Shown in pieces: positions 31,631 through 39,783 of a stretch of 64,000 nt of DNA. Position 1 is the stretch's first letter. Each line of letters starts with the position of its first letter. Under the pieces are notes generated by a model. That model did not search any database. It worked only from the letters and a program-made list of their open reading frames with translations, and was not told the origin of the DNA. This DNA is from Actinomycetes bacterium. GTDB taxonomy: Bacteria; Actinomycetota; Actinomycetes; Propionibacteriales; Nocardioidaceae. The stretch is from contig JAEWOG010000067.1 in NCBI GenBank assembly GCA_023460975.1, positions 1 to 64,000 of the forward strand, in the 5' to 3' direction. Made by a program: the position numbers and the translations under genes.

Positions 31631-32641
31631 ATGAACCAGCAAGCGCCACCTGTGGGGCTGCCGATCGAAGTTCGGGGCCTCACCAAGAGGTTCGGCACCG
31701 TCCGCGCCGTCGATGACTTGAGTTTCGACGTCGCCCCAGGACGGGTCACCGGATTCCTCGGTCCCAACGGATCCGGCAAGACCACGACGCTTCGGATGGC
31801 CCTGGGCCTCGTCGCGGCAGACGCGGGCACCGCGACGATCGGCGGCCAGCCGTACGTCCGCCACGAGCGCCCCGCAGCCGTGGTCGGCGCTTCCCTGGAC
31901 GCGACCTTCCACCCCGGACGCACCGCCCGCGGGCACCTCTCCACGGTGGCGCCGCTGGTCGGTGCAGACTCCGCCCGCACCGACGAGGTGCTCGAGCTCG
32001 TGGGCCTCGCTGACGCCGCAGACCGCAAGGTCGGCGGCTTCAGTCTGGGGATGCGGCAACGGCTCGGCCTGGCGGCGACCCTGCTCGGCGATCCCGGTGT
32101 GCTGATCCTCGATGAGCCCGCCAACGGCCTCGACCCCCAGGGCATCATCTGGCTGCGCGACCTGCTGCGCCACTTGGCCCGCCAAGGCCGTACGGTCCTC
32201 GTCTCCAGCCACGTACTGGCTGAGGTCCAGGCGACCGTCGACGACGTGGTCGTCATCGCGGGTGGCCGCCTCGTCCACGCCTCGCCGCTGGCGGACCTAA
32301 TGGCGCTCGACGAGTCGTTCGTACGTCTGGCTGGGCCCGACCTCGACGCCCTGGCGCGGGCCGCAACCGAGGCAGGATGGCAGGTGGAGGGGGACGGCGC
32401 GGCCCTGCGCGTGCGGGGAGCGACCGCAGCTGAGGTGGGCGGCGCCGCGTTCCGTGCCGGCCTCGAAGTGCACGCCCTCACATCCGTGGGCGCCTCGTTG
32501 GAGGAGACGTTCCTGAGACTGGTCGGCGGTGAGTTGCTCGGCACCGTTCCCCAGCGCGGAGATGGATCCGCGGGGACGCCGCGCCAGCCGGGCGCGGGCA
32601 GCTCTCATCCCGGCACCGCGAACCCGGAGGTCGCGTCATGA
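31631..32641 (+). CDS. ABC transporter ATP-binding protein (ABC-2 exporter type)
   Basis: This 336-aa ATPase has Walker A 'GPNGSGKTT', signature 'FSLGMRQRLGLAATLLGDP', Walker B 'VLILDEPANGLDPQG' and switch 'VLVSSHVLAEVQ'. The C-terminal extension beyond residue 210 ends in a Gly/Ser/Pro-rich tail. It pairs with the overlapping permease, as in antibiotic or bacitracin-type exporters. The ATG at 31631 has little upstream leader before tRNA-Leu. Confidence 0.92.
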   Translation: MNQQAPPVGLPIEVRGLTKRFGTVRAVDDLSFDVAPGRVTGFLGPNGSGKTTTLRMALGLVAADAGTATIGGQPYVRHERPAAVVGASLDATFHPGRTARGHLSTVAPLVGADSARTDEVLELVGLADAADRKVGGFSLGMRQRLGLAATLLGDPGVLILDEPANGLDPQGIIWLRDLLRHLARQGRTVLVSSHVLAEVQATVDDVVVIAGGRLVHASPLADLMALDESFVRLAGPDLDALARAATEAGWQVEGDGAALRVRGATAAEVGGAAFRAGLEVHALTSVGASLEETFLRLVGGELLGTVPQRGDGSAGTPRQPGAGSSHPGTANPEVAS

Positions 32642-33438
32642 AGGCGGTAGTGGTCTCGGAGCTCCGCAAGGTCACGAGTACGTCCCTGTGGTGGATCCTG
32701 GCGGCGGCGATCGCCGTGTACATGGCCTTCATGGCCGGGGTGCTGGGGCTGAGCTTCGGCATCCCCGTCGAAGAAGGGGGGATGGGCGGCACGGTCGACG
32801 ACCTGAGCACTGCATTGGCGGTCTACGGCGTCGCTGCGAGCCTGGGGTACGTCTTCCCGCTCGTCCTCGGCGCGCTCTCCCTCACGGGGGAGTTCCGCCA
32901 CCGCACCATCACGCCGACGTTCCTCGCCGAACCGCGCCGCTGGCGCGTGCTGGCCGCCAAGATGGGGGTCCAGGGCGTGTTCGGCGCCCTGTACGGCCTC
33001 GTCGGGACGGCTGCAGCCGTCGCTGCGGGTGCCGCCGGACTGGCCCTCTCGGACACGCCGACGATGCTCGGCGAGCCCGAAGTCTGGGGAGCCCTCGCTC
33101 GAACCGTCCTCGCGTTGGCGCTGTGGGGCATGATCGGCGTCGGTTTTGGCGCGATCATCCCCAACCAGGTGGCCTCCATCGTCGTCATCCTGGCGTTCAC
33201 CCAGCTCGTCGAGCCGCTCCTACGCGTCGGACTGTCCGCGTGGGACGTGACTGAGTCGGTGGCCTCCTACCTCCCCGGAGGGGCCTCGGACGCCCTGGTG
33301 GGAGCCAGCGTCTACAGCCTCGCCGCCGGTGGCGGTGGGTTGTTGCCAGCGTGGGGCGGCGGCCTCGTCCTGGCCGCGTATGCAGCCCTCTTCGCCGGCA
33401 TCGGCGCCGCGACCACGCTGCGGCGCGACGTCACCTGA
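32638..33438 (+). CDS. ABC-2 type transporter permease
   Basis: This 266-aa protein has six hydrophobic helices: 'LWWILAAAIAVYMAFMAGVL', 'AASLGYVFPLVLGALSLTGE', a 'FRHRTITPTFLAEPRRWRVL' loop typical of ABC-2 permeases, then helices near residues 120-140, 155-205 and 235-255. It is translationally coupled to the ATPase (ATGA at 32638). The exported substrate is unknown. Confidence 0.88.
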   Translation: MKAVVVSELRKVTSTSLWWILAAAIAVYMAFMAGVLGLSFGIPVEEGGMGGTVDDLSTALAVYGVAASLGYVFPLVLGALSLTGEFRHRTITPTFLAEPRRWRVLAAKMGVQGVFGALYGLVGTAAAVAAGAAGLALSDTPTMLGEPEVWGALARTVLALALWGMIGVGFGAIIPNQVASIVVILAFTQLVEPLLRVGLSAWDVTESVASYLPGGASDALVGASVYSLAAGGGGLLPAWGGGLVLAAYAALFAGIGAATTLRRDVT

Positions 33439-33617
33439 TTCAACCAGCGGGGTGCCGCTCGTCGAGCTTGTCGAGGCGCCTTGGTTTCGACAGGCTCAAC
33501 CAGCGGGGTGTCGCTCGTCGAGCTTGTCGAGGCGCCTTGGTTTCGACAAGCTCAACCAGCGGGTCTTGGTTTCGACAGGCTCAACCAGCGGGGGGTCGCT
33601 CAACCAGCGGGTGTCGC
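33439..33617. repeat. REP-like repeat cluster
   Basis: GGTTTCGACAGGCTCAACC plus AGCGG is at 33483-33506, 33539-33562 (AAGCTC variant) and 33568-33591, with partial copies at 33441 and 33599. Between copies GTCGAGCTTGTCGA is complementary to TCGACAAGCTC, so hairpins can form. The cluster fills the gap between the convergent ABC permease and bcp. Confidence 0.85.
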
Positions 33618-34088
33618 TCAGCCCAGGCCCAGGTCGCGGCGCAACTTGGCCACGTGGCCGGTGGCCTTGACGTTGTACTGAGCCACCGCGACGGTGCCCT
33701 CTTCGTCGAGGACGATGGTCGAGCGGATGACGCCCTGGACGACCTTGCCGTACATCTTCTTCTCTCCGAATGCGCCCCAGGCCGTCATGACGGACTTGTC
33801 CGGGTCAGACAGGAGCGTGATGGTGAGGTGGTCCTTCTCGCGGAACTTCGCCAGCTTCTCGGGCTTGTCGGGGGAGATGCCCAGCACCTCGTACCCCTCC
33901 GCACGCAGCGCGTCGAGCGAGTCCGTGAAGTCGCAGGCCTGCTTCGTGCAGCCAGGGGTCATCGCGGCGGGGTAGAAGTACACGATCACCTTGCGCCCGC
34001 GCAGGGACGACAGGGTCACCTCCTCGCCGGTGTCGCTGGTCAGCGTGAAGTCAGGGGCAGACGTCCCGACGCTCAGGCGCTCGCTCAT
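33618..34088 (-). CDS. bcp: thioredoxin-dependent peroxiredoxin (Bcp/PrxQ)
   Basis: This 156-aa thiol peroxidase reduces hydroperoxides. The peroxidatic Cys47 and resolving Cys52 sit in 'MTPGCTKQACDFTDSLDALR', the alpha2-type PrxQ spacing. 'VIVYFYPAAMTPGC' and 'DEEGTVAVAQYNVKATGHV' are typical. It is divergent from cbiM across 96 bases. Confidence 0.94.
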   Translation of the reverse strand: MSERLSVGTSAPDFTLTSDTGEEVTLSSLRGRKVIVYFYPAAMTPGCTKQACDFTDSLDALRAEGYEVLGISPDKPEKLAKFREKDHLTITLLSDPDKSVMTAWGAFGEKKMYGKVVQGVIRSTIVLDEEGTVAVAQYNVKATGHVAKLRRDLGLG

Positions 34089-34104
34089 TGAGGACTCCGA
34101 TCAG

Positions 34105-34132
34105 TTGGCTGTTGCAAAGAATGCGCGATAAT
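34105..34132 (+). promoter_or_regulatory. candidate cbiM promoter
   Basis: TTGGCT (34105-34110), a 16-base spacer and GATAAT (34127-34132) form a fair promoter, giving a leader of about 45 bases. The spacer contains TTGCAA followed after five bases by GCGCGA; a nickel-repressor (Nur) site would have a second TTGCAA, so only one half-site matches. Confidence 0.4.
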
Positions 34133-34184
34133 GGGCAGGTTCTCACCCATCCGGACCCATCATCCCTGAGCGAGCGGAGCACCC

Positions 34185-34877
34185 GTGCACGTCCCCGACG
34201 GATTCCTCGACGCGCCGACCTCGGCAGCGACGGCTGTGGTCGCGGTGGGAGCGGTGGCGCTCTCGCTGCGCGGCGCCCGCCGTGAGCTCGACGACCGTAC
34301 GGCCCCTCTTGCGGGCCTGGTGGCCACCTTCGTGTTCGCCGCACAGATGATCAACTTCCCCGTGGCGGGAGGCACGAGCGGCCACCTCATGGGCGGTGCG
34401 CTCGCCGCCGCCCTCGTGGGCCCGTGGACCGCCGTGCTGTGCCTGAGCGTCGTGCTCCTGGTCCAGGGGCTGTTCATGGCGGACGGTGGCATCACCGCGC
34501 TGGGCACCAACATCGTTCTCATCGGCGTCGTCACCGTCGTCGTCAGCTGGGCCGTCATGCGGGGGCTGCAGGCCGTCATGCCCAAGCGGGTCGGTCTCGT
34601 ACCCATCCAAGCGGCCATCGGTGCGCTGATCTCGGTGCCCGCGGCGGCGGCCGTGTTCACCCTGCTCTTCGCACTCGGGGGTGCTGCCCCGATCGAAGCG
34701 TCCACCGTCCTGGCGCCCATGGTCGGCTGGCACACCCTGATCGGCGTCGGCGAAGCCGTCATCACCGGGCTTGTCGTCGGCAGCGTCGTCGCGGCGCGCC
34801 CAGACCTGGTCTACGCCGCTCGCGGGGCCCTCACGGAGCGGACGCTCGAGATTCGTACGAACCAGGAACGCGCATGA
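34185..34877 (+). CDS. cbiM: energy-coupling-factor cobalt/nickel transporter S component CbiM
   Basis: This 230-aa membrane protein binds the metal. It starts at GTG 34185, producing 'MHVPDGFLD', the conserved N-terminus whose His2 coordinates the metal ion, which fixes the start. 'QMINFPVAGGTSGHLMGGAL' is the family's metal-loop region. It is first of a four-gene operon cbiM-cbiN-cbiQ-cbiO. Cobalt versus nickel specificity cannot be decided from sequence. Confidence 0.93.
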   Translation: MHVPDGFLDAPTSAATAVVAVGAVALSLRGARRELDDRTAPLAGLVATFVFAAQMINFPVAGGTSGHLMGGALAAALVGPWTAVLCLSVVLLVQGLFMADGGITALGTNIVLIGVVTVVVSWAVMRGLQAVMPKRVGLVPIQAAIGALISVPAAAAVFTLLFALGGAAPIEASTVLAPMVGWHTLIGVGEAVITGLVVGSVVAARPDLVYAARGALTERTLEIRTNQERA

Positions 34878-35233
34878 ATCGCCGCACGCTGTGGGTGGTC
34901 GGCCTCGTGGTCGCGCTGCTGATCGCGGGAGTGGGCAGCTACTACGCCAGCTCGCACCCCGACGGTCTGGAGTACGTGGCCGAGCAGACCGGGTTCCTGC
35001 ACTCCGCCGAGGACTCTGCCACCGCAGACTCCCCGCTGGCCGACTACCAGGTGAAGGGCGTCGACGACGAACGACTCAGCGGTGGCCTGGCCGGTGTGAT
35101 CGGGTCACTGGTCGTGCTGGGGCTGGCGGGAGGCCTGTTCTGGGTCGTACGCCGCAGGGGCGACGGCGCCTCGCCCGACGCGGCCCCCTCGGTCGACGAG
35201 AACCTCCCAGCCGACGAGACCGGGGGCCACTGA
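34874..35233 (+). CDS. cbiN: PDGLE-domain component (CbiN/NikN-like)
   Basis: This 119-aa protein has two membrane helices (residues about 5-25 and 68-92) and between them 'SSHPDGLEYVAEQTGF', the PDGLE domain. In ECF metal transporters this small subunit assists CbiM in metal capture. It overlaps cbiM by 4 bases. Confidence 0.88.
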   Translation: MNRRTLWVVGLVVALLIAGVGSYYASSHPDGLEYVAEQTGFLHSAEDSATADSPLADYQVKGVDDERLSGGLAGVIGSLVVLGLAGGLFWVVRRRGDGASPDAAPSVDENLPADETGGH

Positions 35234-35234
35234 C

Positions 35235-35903
35235 GTGGGCGCTGGGCACGGGCACACGCTGCACTTCCACGGGCACAGCGTCGTCCACCGTGCGCCGGCG
35301 CACCTCAAGATCGTCACGCTGGTCGGGTTCATGGTCGTCGTGGTCGCCACCCCGCGGGAGTGGTGGCCGGCGTTCGTGGCGTACGCGCTCCTCCTGCTCG
35401 GCGTGGTGGGCGTGAGCCGAGTGCCGGTGCGCTACCTCGCGCCGCGCATGGTGGTCGAGGTGCCGTTCGCGATCTTCGCCGTCCTGATCCCGTTCATCGC
35501 GACGGGCCCGCGGACCGAGTTCTTGGGGCTGACCGTCTCCGAACCGGGCCTCCACGCGGCGGCGGCCCTGCTGGTCAAGGGAACCCTCGGCGTGCTCGCG
35601 TCGCTGACGCTCGCGGCGACCACCGAGGCGGATGACCTGCTGCGAGGCCTGCAGCGGCTGCGGATGCCGACGGAGATCGTGCAGATCATGGGGTTCATGC
35701 TGCGCTACCTCGACGTCGTCACCGGCGAGCTCACCCGCATGACGGTGGCGATGCGCTCGCGTGGCTGCAACCCTCGCTCCCCGAGACACTGGCCGACGAT
35801 GGCGCGCTCGCTGGGTGCGCTCTTCATCCGCTCCTACGAGCGTGGTGAGCGCGTCCACCTGGCGATGCTCTCGCGAGGCTACGAGGGGAAACTGCCGCGA
35901 TGA
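35235..35903 (+). CDS. cbiQ: ECF cobalt/nickel transporter T component CbiQ
   Basis: This 222-aa membrane protein couples ATP hydrolysis to the S component. 'QIMGFMLRYLDVVTGELTRM' and the coupling motifs 'MRSRGCNP' and 'LSRGYEG' (two ARG-type motifs) are clear. The N-terminus 'GAGHGHTLHFHGHS' is His-rich, which may buffer metal ions; that is inference. The start is GTG 35235, one base after the cbiN stop. Confidence 0.91.
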   Translation: MGAGHGHTLHFHGHSVVHRAPAHLKIVTLVGFMVVVVATPREWWPAFVAYALLLLGVVGVSRVPVRYLAPRMVVEVPFAIFAVLIPFIATGPRTEFLGLTVSEPGLHAAAALLVKGTLGVLASLTLAATTEADDLLRGLQRLRMPTEIVQIMGFMLRYLDVVTGELTRMTVAMRSRGCNPRSPRHWPTMARSLGALFIRSYERGERVHLAMLSRGYEGKLPR

Positions 35904-35928
35904 GGACAAGCTCGAGGAGGTGCATCCG

Positions 35929-36684
35929 ATGACGACCCCGGTCCTGGACGTCCAGGGTCTGGCCTTCGCCTACCCCGATGGCCACCAGGCCCTGTACGGG
36001 GTCGACCTCCACGTCCACCGTGGCGAGCGCGTGGCCCTGCTGGGGCCCAATGGGGCAGGCAAGACGACACTGGTGCTGCACCTCAACGGGATCCTGGCCG
36101 CCGGGGCGGGCCGCGTCGCCGTGAGTGGCCTGCCGGTGACGAAGGAGAACCTGAAGGAGATCAGGCGCCGGGTCGGGATCGTCTTCCAGGACCCCGACGA
36201 CCAGCTCTTCCTGGGCTCCGTACGCCAGGACGTGGCCTTCGGACCCGCCAACATGGGCCTCAAGGGAGCGGCCCTCGAGCGACGCGTCGCGGATGCGTTG
36301 GAGCAGGTCGGGATGTCCGACTTCGCCGACCGCGCCCCGCACCACCTCTCCTTCGGTCAGCGCCGACGGGTGGCGGTGGCCACGGTGCTGGCGATGGAGC
36401 CGGAGATCCTGGTCCTCGATGAGCCGAGTTCCAATCTGGATCCCGCCAGTCGCCGCGAGCTCGCCGACATCCTGCGCGGCCTCGACGTGACCGTGCTGAT
36501 GGTCACGCACGACCTGCCGTACGCGCTCGAGTTGTGCCCCAGGGCCGTGGTGCTGTCCGAGGGAGTCGTGGTCGCCGACGCCGAGACCCGCGCCGTCCTG
36601 ACCGATGAGGCACTCATGTCGGCTCACCGCTTGGAACTGCCGTGGGGATTCGACCCGCACCGGATTGATAGCCTTCCTGCGTGA
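35929..36684 (+). CDS. cbiO: ECF cobalt/nickel transporter ATPase CbiO
   Basis: This 251-aa ATPase has Walker A 'GPNGAGKTTLVLHLNGIL', Q-loop 'GIVFQDPDDQLFLGSVRQDV' (characteristic of ECF ATPases), 'LSFGQRRRVAVATVLAMEP', Walker B 'ILVLDEPSSNLDP' and 'LMVTHDLPYALEL'. Only one ATPase is encoded, so it probably forms a homodimer. GAGGAGG at 35914-35920 supports ATG 35929. It overlaps the DUF3618 gene by 4 bases. Confidence 0.94.
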   Translation: MTTPVLDVQGLAFAYPDGHQALYGVDLHVHRGERVALLGPNGAGKTTLVLHLNGILAAGAGRVAVSGLPVTKENLKEIRRRVGIVFQDPDDQLFLGSVRQDVAFGPANMGLKGAALERRVADALEQVGMSDFADRAPHHLSFGQRRRVAVATVLAMEPEILVLDEPSSNLDPASRRELADILRGLDVTVLMVTHDLPYALELCPRAVVLSEGVVVADAETRAVLTDEALMSAHRLELPWGFDPHRIDSLPA

Positions 36685-36929
36685 CCCAGGAACTGAGCCA
36701 GCTCGAGAGCGAGATCGAAGCCACCCGTCAGCGGCTGGCGTCGACGATCGACCAGCTTGCCTACCGCGCGCACCCGAAGACGATCGTGAGCCGCGAGGTC
36801 GACTCCATCAAGGCGCACTTCGTGGACTCGTCGACGGGTGAGCCGCGTACGGACAACATCCTCAAGGCGGCCGGCGTCGTCCTCGGCGTGGTGGTCGTCC
36901 TGGCGACGATCCGCAAGATCACCCGCTGA
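36681..36929 (+). CDS. DUF3618 small membrane protein
   Basis: This 82-aa protein has the DUF3618 start 'LESEIEATRQRLASTIDQLA', a predicted amphipathic helix, followed by 'AAGVVLGVVVVLATIRKI', one membrane helix. Function is unknown. The GTG at 36681 overlaps cbiO, but the gene probably belongs functionally with the next gene. Confidence 0.82.
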   Translation: MTQELSQLESEIEATRQRLASTIDQLAYRAHPKTIVSREVDSIKAHFVDSSTGEPRTDNILKAAGVVLGVVVVLATIRKITR

Positions 36930-36937
36930 GGGACCGC

Positions 36938-37276
36938 GTGGTGGTCGACAGTTCCACGGGCGGAGCCCCGATCAAGATGCTCCACGACCGGATCCTGGTC
37001 GAGCTCGACAAGGATGCGGGGGAGCGGCGCTCCTCGGGAGGAATCGTCATCCCCGCGACCGCCGCGATGGGCGCCCGCCGGTTGGCGTGGTCCAAGGTCA
37101 TCTCCGTGGGTCCCCACGCCCGAGCGGTCGAGGTGGGCGACCGGGTCCTGTTCGACCCCGAGGACAAGTCCGAGGTCGAGGTCCAGGGCGAGGTGTACGT
37201 CGTGATGCGCGAGCGTGACGTCCACGCCGTGGCCGCAGAGCGGTTGGAGGGTGGCTCCACCGGCCTCTACCTGTGA
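36938..37276 (+). CDS. GroES-like (Cpn10-fold) protein
   Basis: This protein of up to 112 aa resembles co-chaperonin Cpn10: 'KMLHDRILVELDKDAGERRS' then 'SGGIVIPATAAMGARRLAWS', matching the mobile-loop pattern 'SGGIVIP', and 'VISVGPHARAVEVGDRVLFD'. It is shorter and diverged at the C-terminus (GGSTGLYL) and no groEL is adjacent, so it is likely a GroES paralogue. The start may be GTG 36938 or later, for example ATG 36977. Confidence 0.8.
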   Translation: MVVDSSTGGAPIKMLHDRILVELDKDAGERRSSGGIVIPATAAMGARRLAWSKVISVGPHARAVEVGDRVLFDPEDKSEVEVQGEVYVVMRERDVHAVAAERLEGGSTGLYL

Positions 37277-37387
37277 GGCGTGGCCCCTAGTGTGACGCGC
37301 GTCTCGCGAATCGTCGCGCCAGAGCGGGCCCCCGTGGTTGGATCGCCCCGGACGCACGTCCGGCGCACCACCGTGGAGGAGACGCTC

Positions 37388-38794
37388 GTGGCCACCTTGA
37401 TCGACCCGACCTCGCAGGGCTTCCTGCTCAGCGAGAGCCGGATGATGCCGATGCACGTCGGGGGCCTCCAGCTCTTCACGCGCCCTGAGGGTGCCGATCA
37501 CAGCTACGGCCGCGATCTGTACGAGTGGGCCGTCGACGCCGGTGAGATCGCGCCGCTGTTCCTGAAGCACCCCTCGCGGTCGCTGCGCTCTGGCGGGCAG
37601 CTGGTGTGGGAGTCGGACAAGGAGTTCGACATCGAGCACCACGTACGGCACAGCGCCCTGCCGGAGCCGGGCCGGATCCGTGAGCTGCTCGAACTTGTCG
37701 GGCGGCTGCACTCGACGCGCATGGACCCCACGAGGCCGATGTGGGAGTCCCACGTCATCGAGGGGCTCGCCGACGGTCGCATGGCGATGTACACGAAGCT
37801 GCACCACAGCCTCGTCGACGGGGTCGCCGCGATGCGCCTCATGGCGGCTGTGCTGACCACGGACCCCGAGCGTCGGGACATGACTCCGCCGTGGGCGCGC
37901 CGCGACACCCGGCAGGGGGCCAGGGAGACGGCGTTGACGAGGTCGCTGCCGGACGTCACCGAGGTCGCGGTCGCGATGGGGCAGGGCCTCGCGCTCGCGC
38001 AGGAGGCCGCCGGCCTGCCGGTGGCGATGGCGCGGACACTGACCCGTGGGGTCCTCAACCGGACCTCTCCGGTGTCGCTGTATGCGCCCCGTACGATCCT
38101 GAACCGCAACATCACCGGCGCGCGGCGGTTCGCGGCGCAGGACTGGCCGATCGAGCGATTGCGGGCGATCTCCAAGGCGACGGGTACGACGCTCAACGAC
38201 GTGGTCATGGCGATGTGTTCGGGCGCGATGCGGACGTTCTTGAGCGAGCTCGACGCGCTTCCGGAGCAGACGCTGGTGGCGATGGTTCCGGTGAGCTTCA
38301 AGGCCCGTCAGTCTCATGTGGCGTCCGCGGACGGCGGCAACGCGCTGGGGTCGCTGATGGTGGCGCTCGGCACGCACCTGGCGGACCCGATGGAGCGGCT
38401 CGAATCCGTGCACCGGTCGATGGTGCAGGGCAAGGAAGCGTTGGGAGAGATGACCCAGTTGCAGGTGCTCGCGATGAGCGGCCTGGGGCAGGCTCCGGCG
38501 ATCGCGTTGCCCTTCCTGCGGCTCAACGGGCTGGTTCGTCCCCCGTACAACCTGGTCATCTCGAACGTGCCCGGGCCCCGCGAGGTGCAGTACCTCAACG
38601 GTGCGGAAATGCAGGGCACCTATCCGCTGTCGATCCCCATCCACGGCATGGCGCTCAACATCACCTGCAACTCGTACGCGGGCCGGCTGTGCTTCGGGCT
38701 CACCGGCTGCCGGAGGACGGTCCCACACCTGCAGCGCCTGCTGACCCATCTGGATGATGAGGTGGCCGCGCTGGAGGTGGCGGCCGGCATCTGA
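37388..38794 (+). CDS. wax ester synthase/acyl-CoA:diacylglycerol acyltransferase family protein
   Basis: This 468-aa WS/DGAT enzyme would acylate long-chain alcohols or diacylglycerol to store wax esters or triacylglycerol. The catalytic motif 'HHSLVDG' is at about residues 139-145. Other marks are 'FLLSESRMMPMHVGGLQLF', 'TLNDVVMAMCSGAMRTFL' and 'NLVISNVPGPREV'. The start GTG 37388 follows GGAGGAGAC and leads into the conserved N-terminus; an upstream frame exists but is not conserved in character. Confidence 0.92.
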   Translation: MATLIDPTSQGFLLSESRMMPMHVGGLQLFTRPEGADHSYGRDLYEWAVDAGEIAPLFLKHPSRSLRSGGQLVWESDKEFDIEHHVRHSALPEPGRIRELLELVGRLHSTRMDPTRPMWESHVIEGLADGRMAMYTKLHHSLVDGVAAMRLMAAVLTTDPERRDMTPPWARRDTRQGARETALTRSLPDVTEVAVAMGQGLALAQEAAGLPVAMARTLTRGVLNRTSPVSLYAPRTILNRNITGARRFAAQDWPIERLRAISKATGTTLNDVVMAMCSGAMRTFLSELDALPEQTLVAMVPVSFKARQSHVASADGGNALGSLMVALGTHLADPMERLESVHRSMVQGKEALGEMTQLQVLAMSGLGQAPAIALPFLRLNGLVRPPYNLVISNVPGPREVQYLNGAEMQGTYPLSIPIHGMALNITCNSYAGRLCFGLTGCRRTVPHLQRLLTHLDDEVAALEVAAGI

Positions 38795-38803
38795 ACGCAG
38801 AAC

Positions 38804-38817
38804 TGGAACACGTTCCA
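38804..38817. promoter_or_regulatory. KstR-type operator upstream of the PPOX gene
   Basis: TGGAAC-AC-GTTCCA fits the TnnAACnnGTTnnA motif recognised by the TetR-family lipid regulator KstR in mycobacteria and rhodococci. It is 30 bases before the gene start. A second, longer match lies at 47004-47023. Confidence 0.6.
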
Positions 38818-38847
38818 TTTTGCCCCGTCGATGCCTAGGGTGAGCGC

Positions 38848-39345
38848 ATGAAGCAGCGCGCGCAGATCGTGATGTCCGACGCCGAGGTCGATGCCTTCCT
38901 CACCGAGCAGCGCAGCTCGACGGTGGGCACGATCGGCAAGGACGGACAGATCCACCTCGTCGGCATGTGGTACGCGTGGTTTGACGGCCATGTCTGGCTG
39001 GAGACCAAGCCGAAGTCGCAGAAGGTCGTCAACCTGCGCCGGGACCCGCGCATGTCCTTCCTCGTGGAGGCGGGGCACACGTACGACCAGTTGCGCGGCG
39101 TGGCGATCGAGGGGGAGGGCGTCGTCATCGACGACGCAGACCTGCTCGAGAAGGTGTGCACCTCGATCTTTGAGCGGTACAACGCGCCGTACACGCCCGA
39201 GCTGCGGCCGTTCCTGGAGGCGATGATGCACAACCGCTTCGTCGTACGCCTCGACATCGCCAAGGTCCGGTCGTGGGACCACCGCAAGCTCGGCCTGCCT
39301 GCCATGGACATCGGCGGCACCACGGCCGCCTCGATCTCCTCCTGA
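38848..39345 (+). CDS. PPOX-class (pyridoxamine 5'-phosphate oxidase-like) flavin/F420 protein
   Basis: This 165-aa split-beta-barrel protein shows 'LTEQRSSTVGTIGKDGQIHL', 'GMWYAWFDGHVWLETKPKSQ' and 'KVVNLRRDPRMSFLVEAG', the typical order of this fold. Relatives bind FMN or F420 and reduce small organic molecules. Location behind a KstR-type operator suggests a link to sterol or lipid metabolism; this is inference. Confidence 0.82.
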   Translation: MKQRAQIVMSDAEVDAFLTEQRSSTVGTIGKDGQIHLVGMWYAWFDGHVWLETKPKSQKVVNLRRDPRMSFLVEAGHTYDQLRGVAIEGEGVVIDDADLLEKVCTSIFERYNAPYTPELRPFLEAMMHNRFVVRLDIAKVRSWDHRKLGLPAMDIGGTTAASISS

Positions 39346-39377
39346 AGCGCCGGCCGTCCGCCGACAGATGTGCGGCG

Positions 39378-39398
39378 TTTCGCGCTGGGGGCGCGAAA
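39378..39398. other. hairpin in the leader of the GPGG gene
   Basis: TTTCGCGC (39378-39385) pairs with GCGCGAAA (39391-39398). It follows the PPOX stop and may terminate that gene, or shape the leader of the next one, which also contains CCCC-CGAAA-GGGG and GTCGCA/TGCGAC stems. Confidence 0.4.
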
Positions 39399-39487
39399 TG
39401 CTTGACCCGCACCCCCCCGAAAGGGGAGGTTGGTAGGCGATGGTCGCATCTCTCGGTGGTGCGACACGGTTGAAAGGAGTCTGTGCA

Positions 39488-39631
39488 ATGGCATTGCTTC
39501 TCTGGATCCTGGCCGTCATCCTCGTCGTCAGCGGCATCGTGTCGCTGGTGCGTGGACAGATGCTGTGGGGCATCGTGCTGATCGTTGTGGGGCTGCTCGT
39601 CGGCCCCGGAGGCGTCAGCATCTTCACCTGA
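39488..39631 (+). CDS. GPGG-motif small membrane protein
   Basis: This 47-aa protein is almost wholly hydrophobic: two helices separated by 'VRGQMLWG', ending 'LLVGPGGVSIFT', the GPGG motif that names this small actinobacterial family. GAAAGGAG at 39470-39477 gives a strong ribosome site for ATG 39488, and a good terminator follows 22 bases after the stop, so it is a stand-alone, probably well-expressed gene. Function is unknown. Confidence 0.82.
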   Translation: MALLLWILAVILVVSGIVSLVRGQMLWGIVLIVVGLLVGPGGVSIFT

Positions 39632-39653
39632 TGTGACACCCAGCGTGTGGAGG

Positions 39654-39680
39654 AGGCCGGTCCTGCGGGGCCGGCCTTCT
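39654..39680 (+). terminator. intrinsic terminator of the GPGG gene
   Basis: AGGCCGG (39654-39660) pairs with CCGGCCT (39671-39677), followed by TCTGCCT. Confidence 0.65.
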
Positions 39681-39682
39681 GC

Positions 39683-39766
39683 CTATCCCGGCCCCGTCGG
39701 ATGGGTGTCGTCGTACGAGCGCTCCAGCTCGCTCCCCAGGGCGCGCACGTCGTCCACCGTGGCCAT
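39683..39766 (-). pseudogene. possible remnant of an MmcQ/YjbR-type gene
   Basis: A 27-aa frame starting ATG 39766 reads 'ATVDDVRALGSELERSYD', which resembles the N-terminus of MmcQ/YjbR proteins, then stops after 'THPTGPG'. The rest of that family is absent. It could equally be a small gene or chance. The stretch 39767-39870 holds only a hairpin (39784-39821). Confidence 0.25.
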
Positions 39767-39783
39767 GGGTCGAATCTACGCTC

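Noticed and set aside
34112..34128. Nickel-repressor (Nur) box TTGCAA-N5-TTGCAA
   Set aside because: Only the first half-site matches; the second reads GCGCGA.
34089..34184. Cobalamin riboswitch upstream of cbiM
   Set aside because: The gap is only 96 bases and lacks the conserved B12-box; a promoter explains it better.
36761..38818. 685-aa minus-strand open frame
   Set aside because: It is antisense to the GroES-like and WS/DGAT genes and lacks any recognisable domain.
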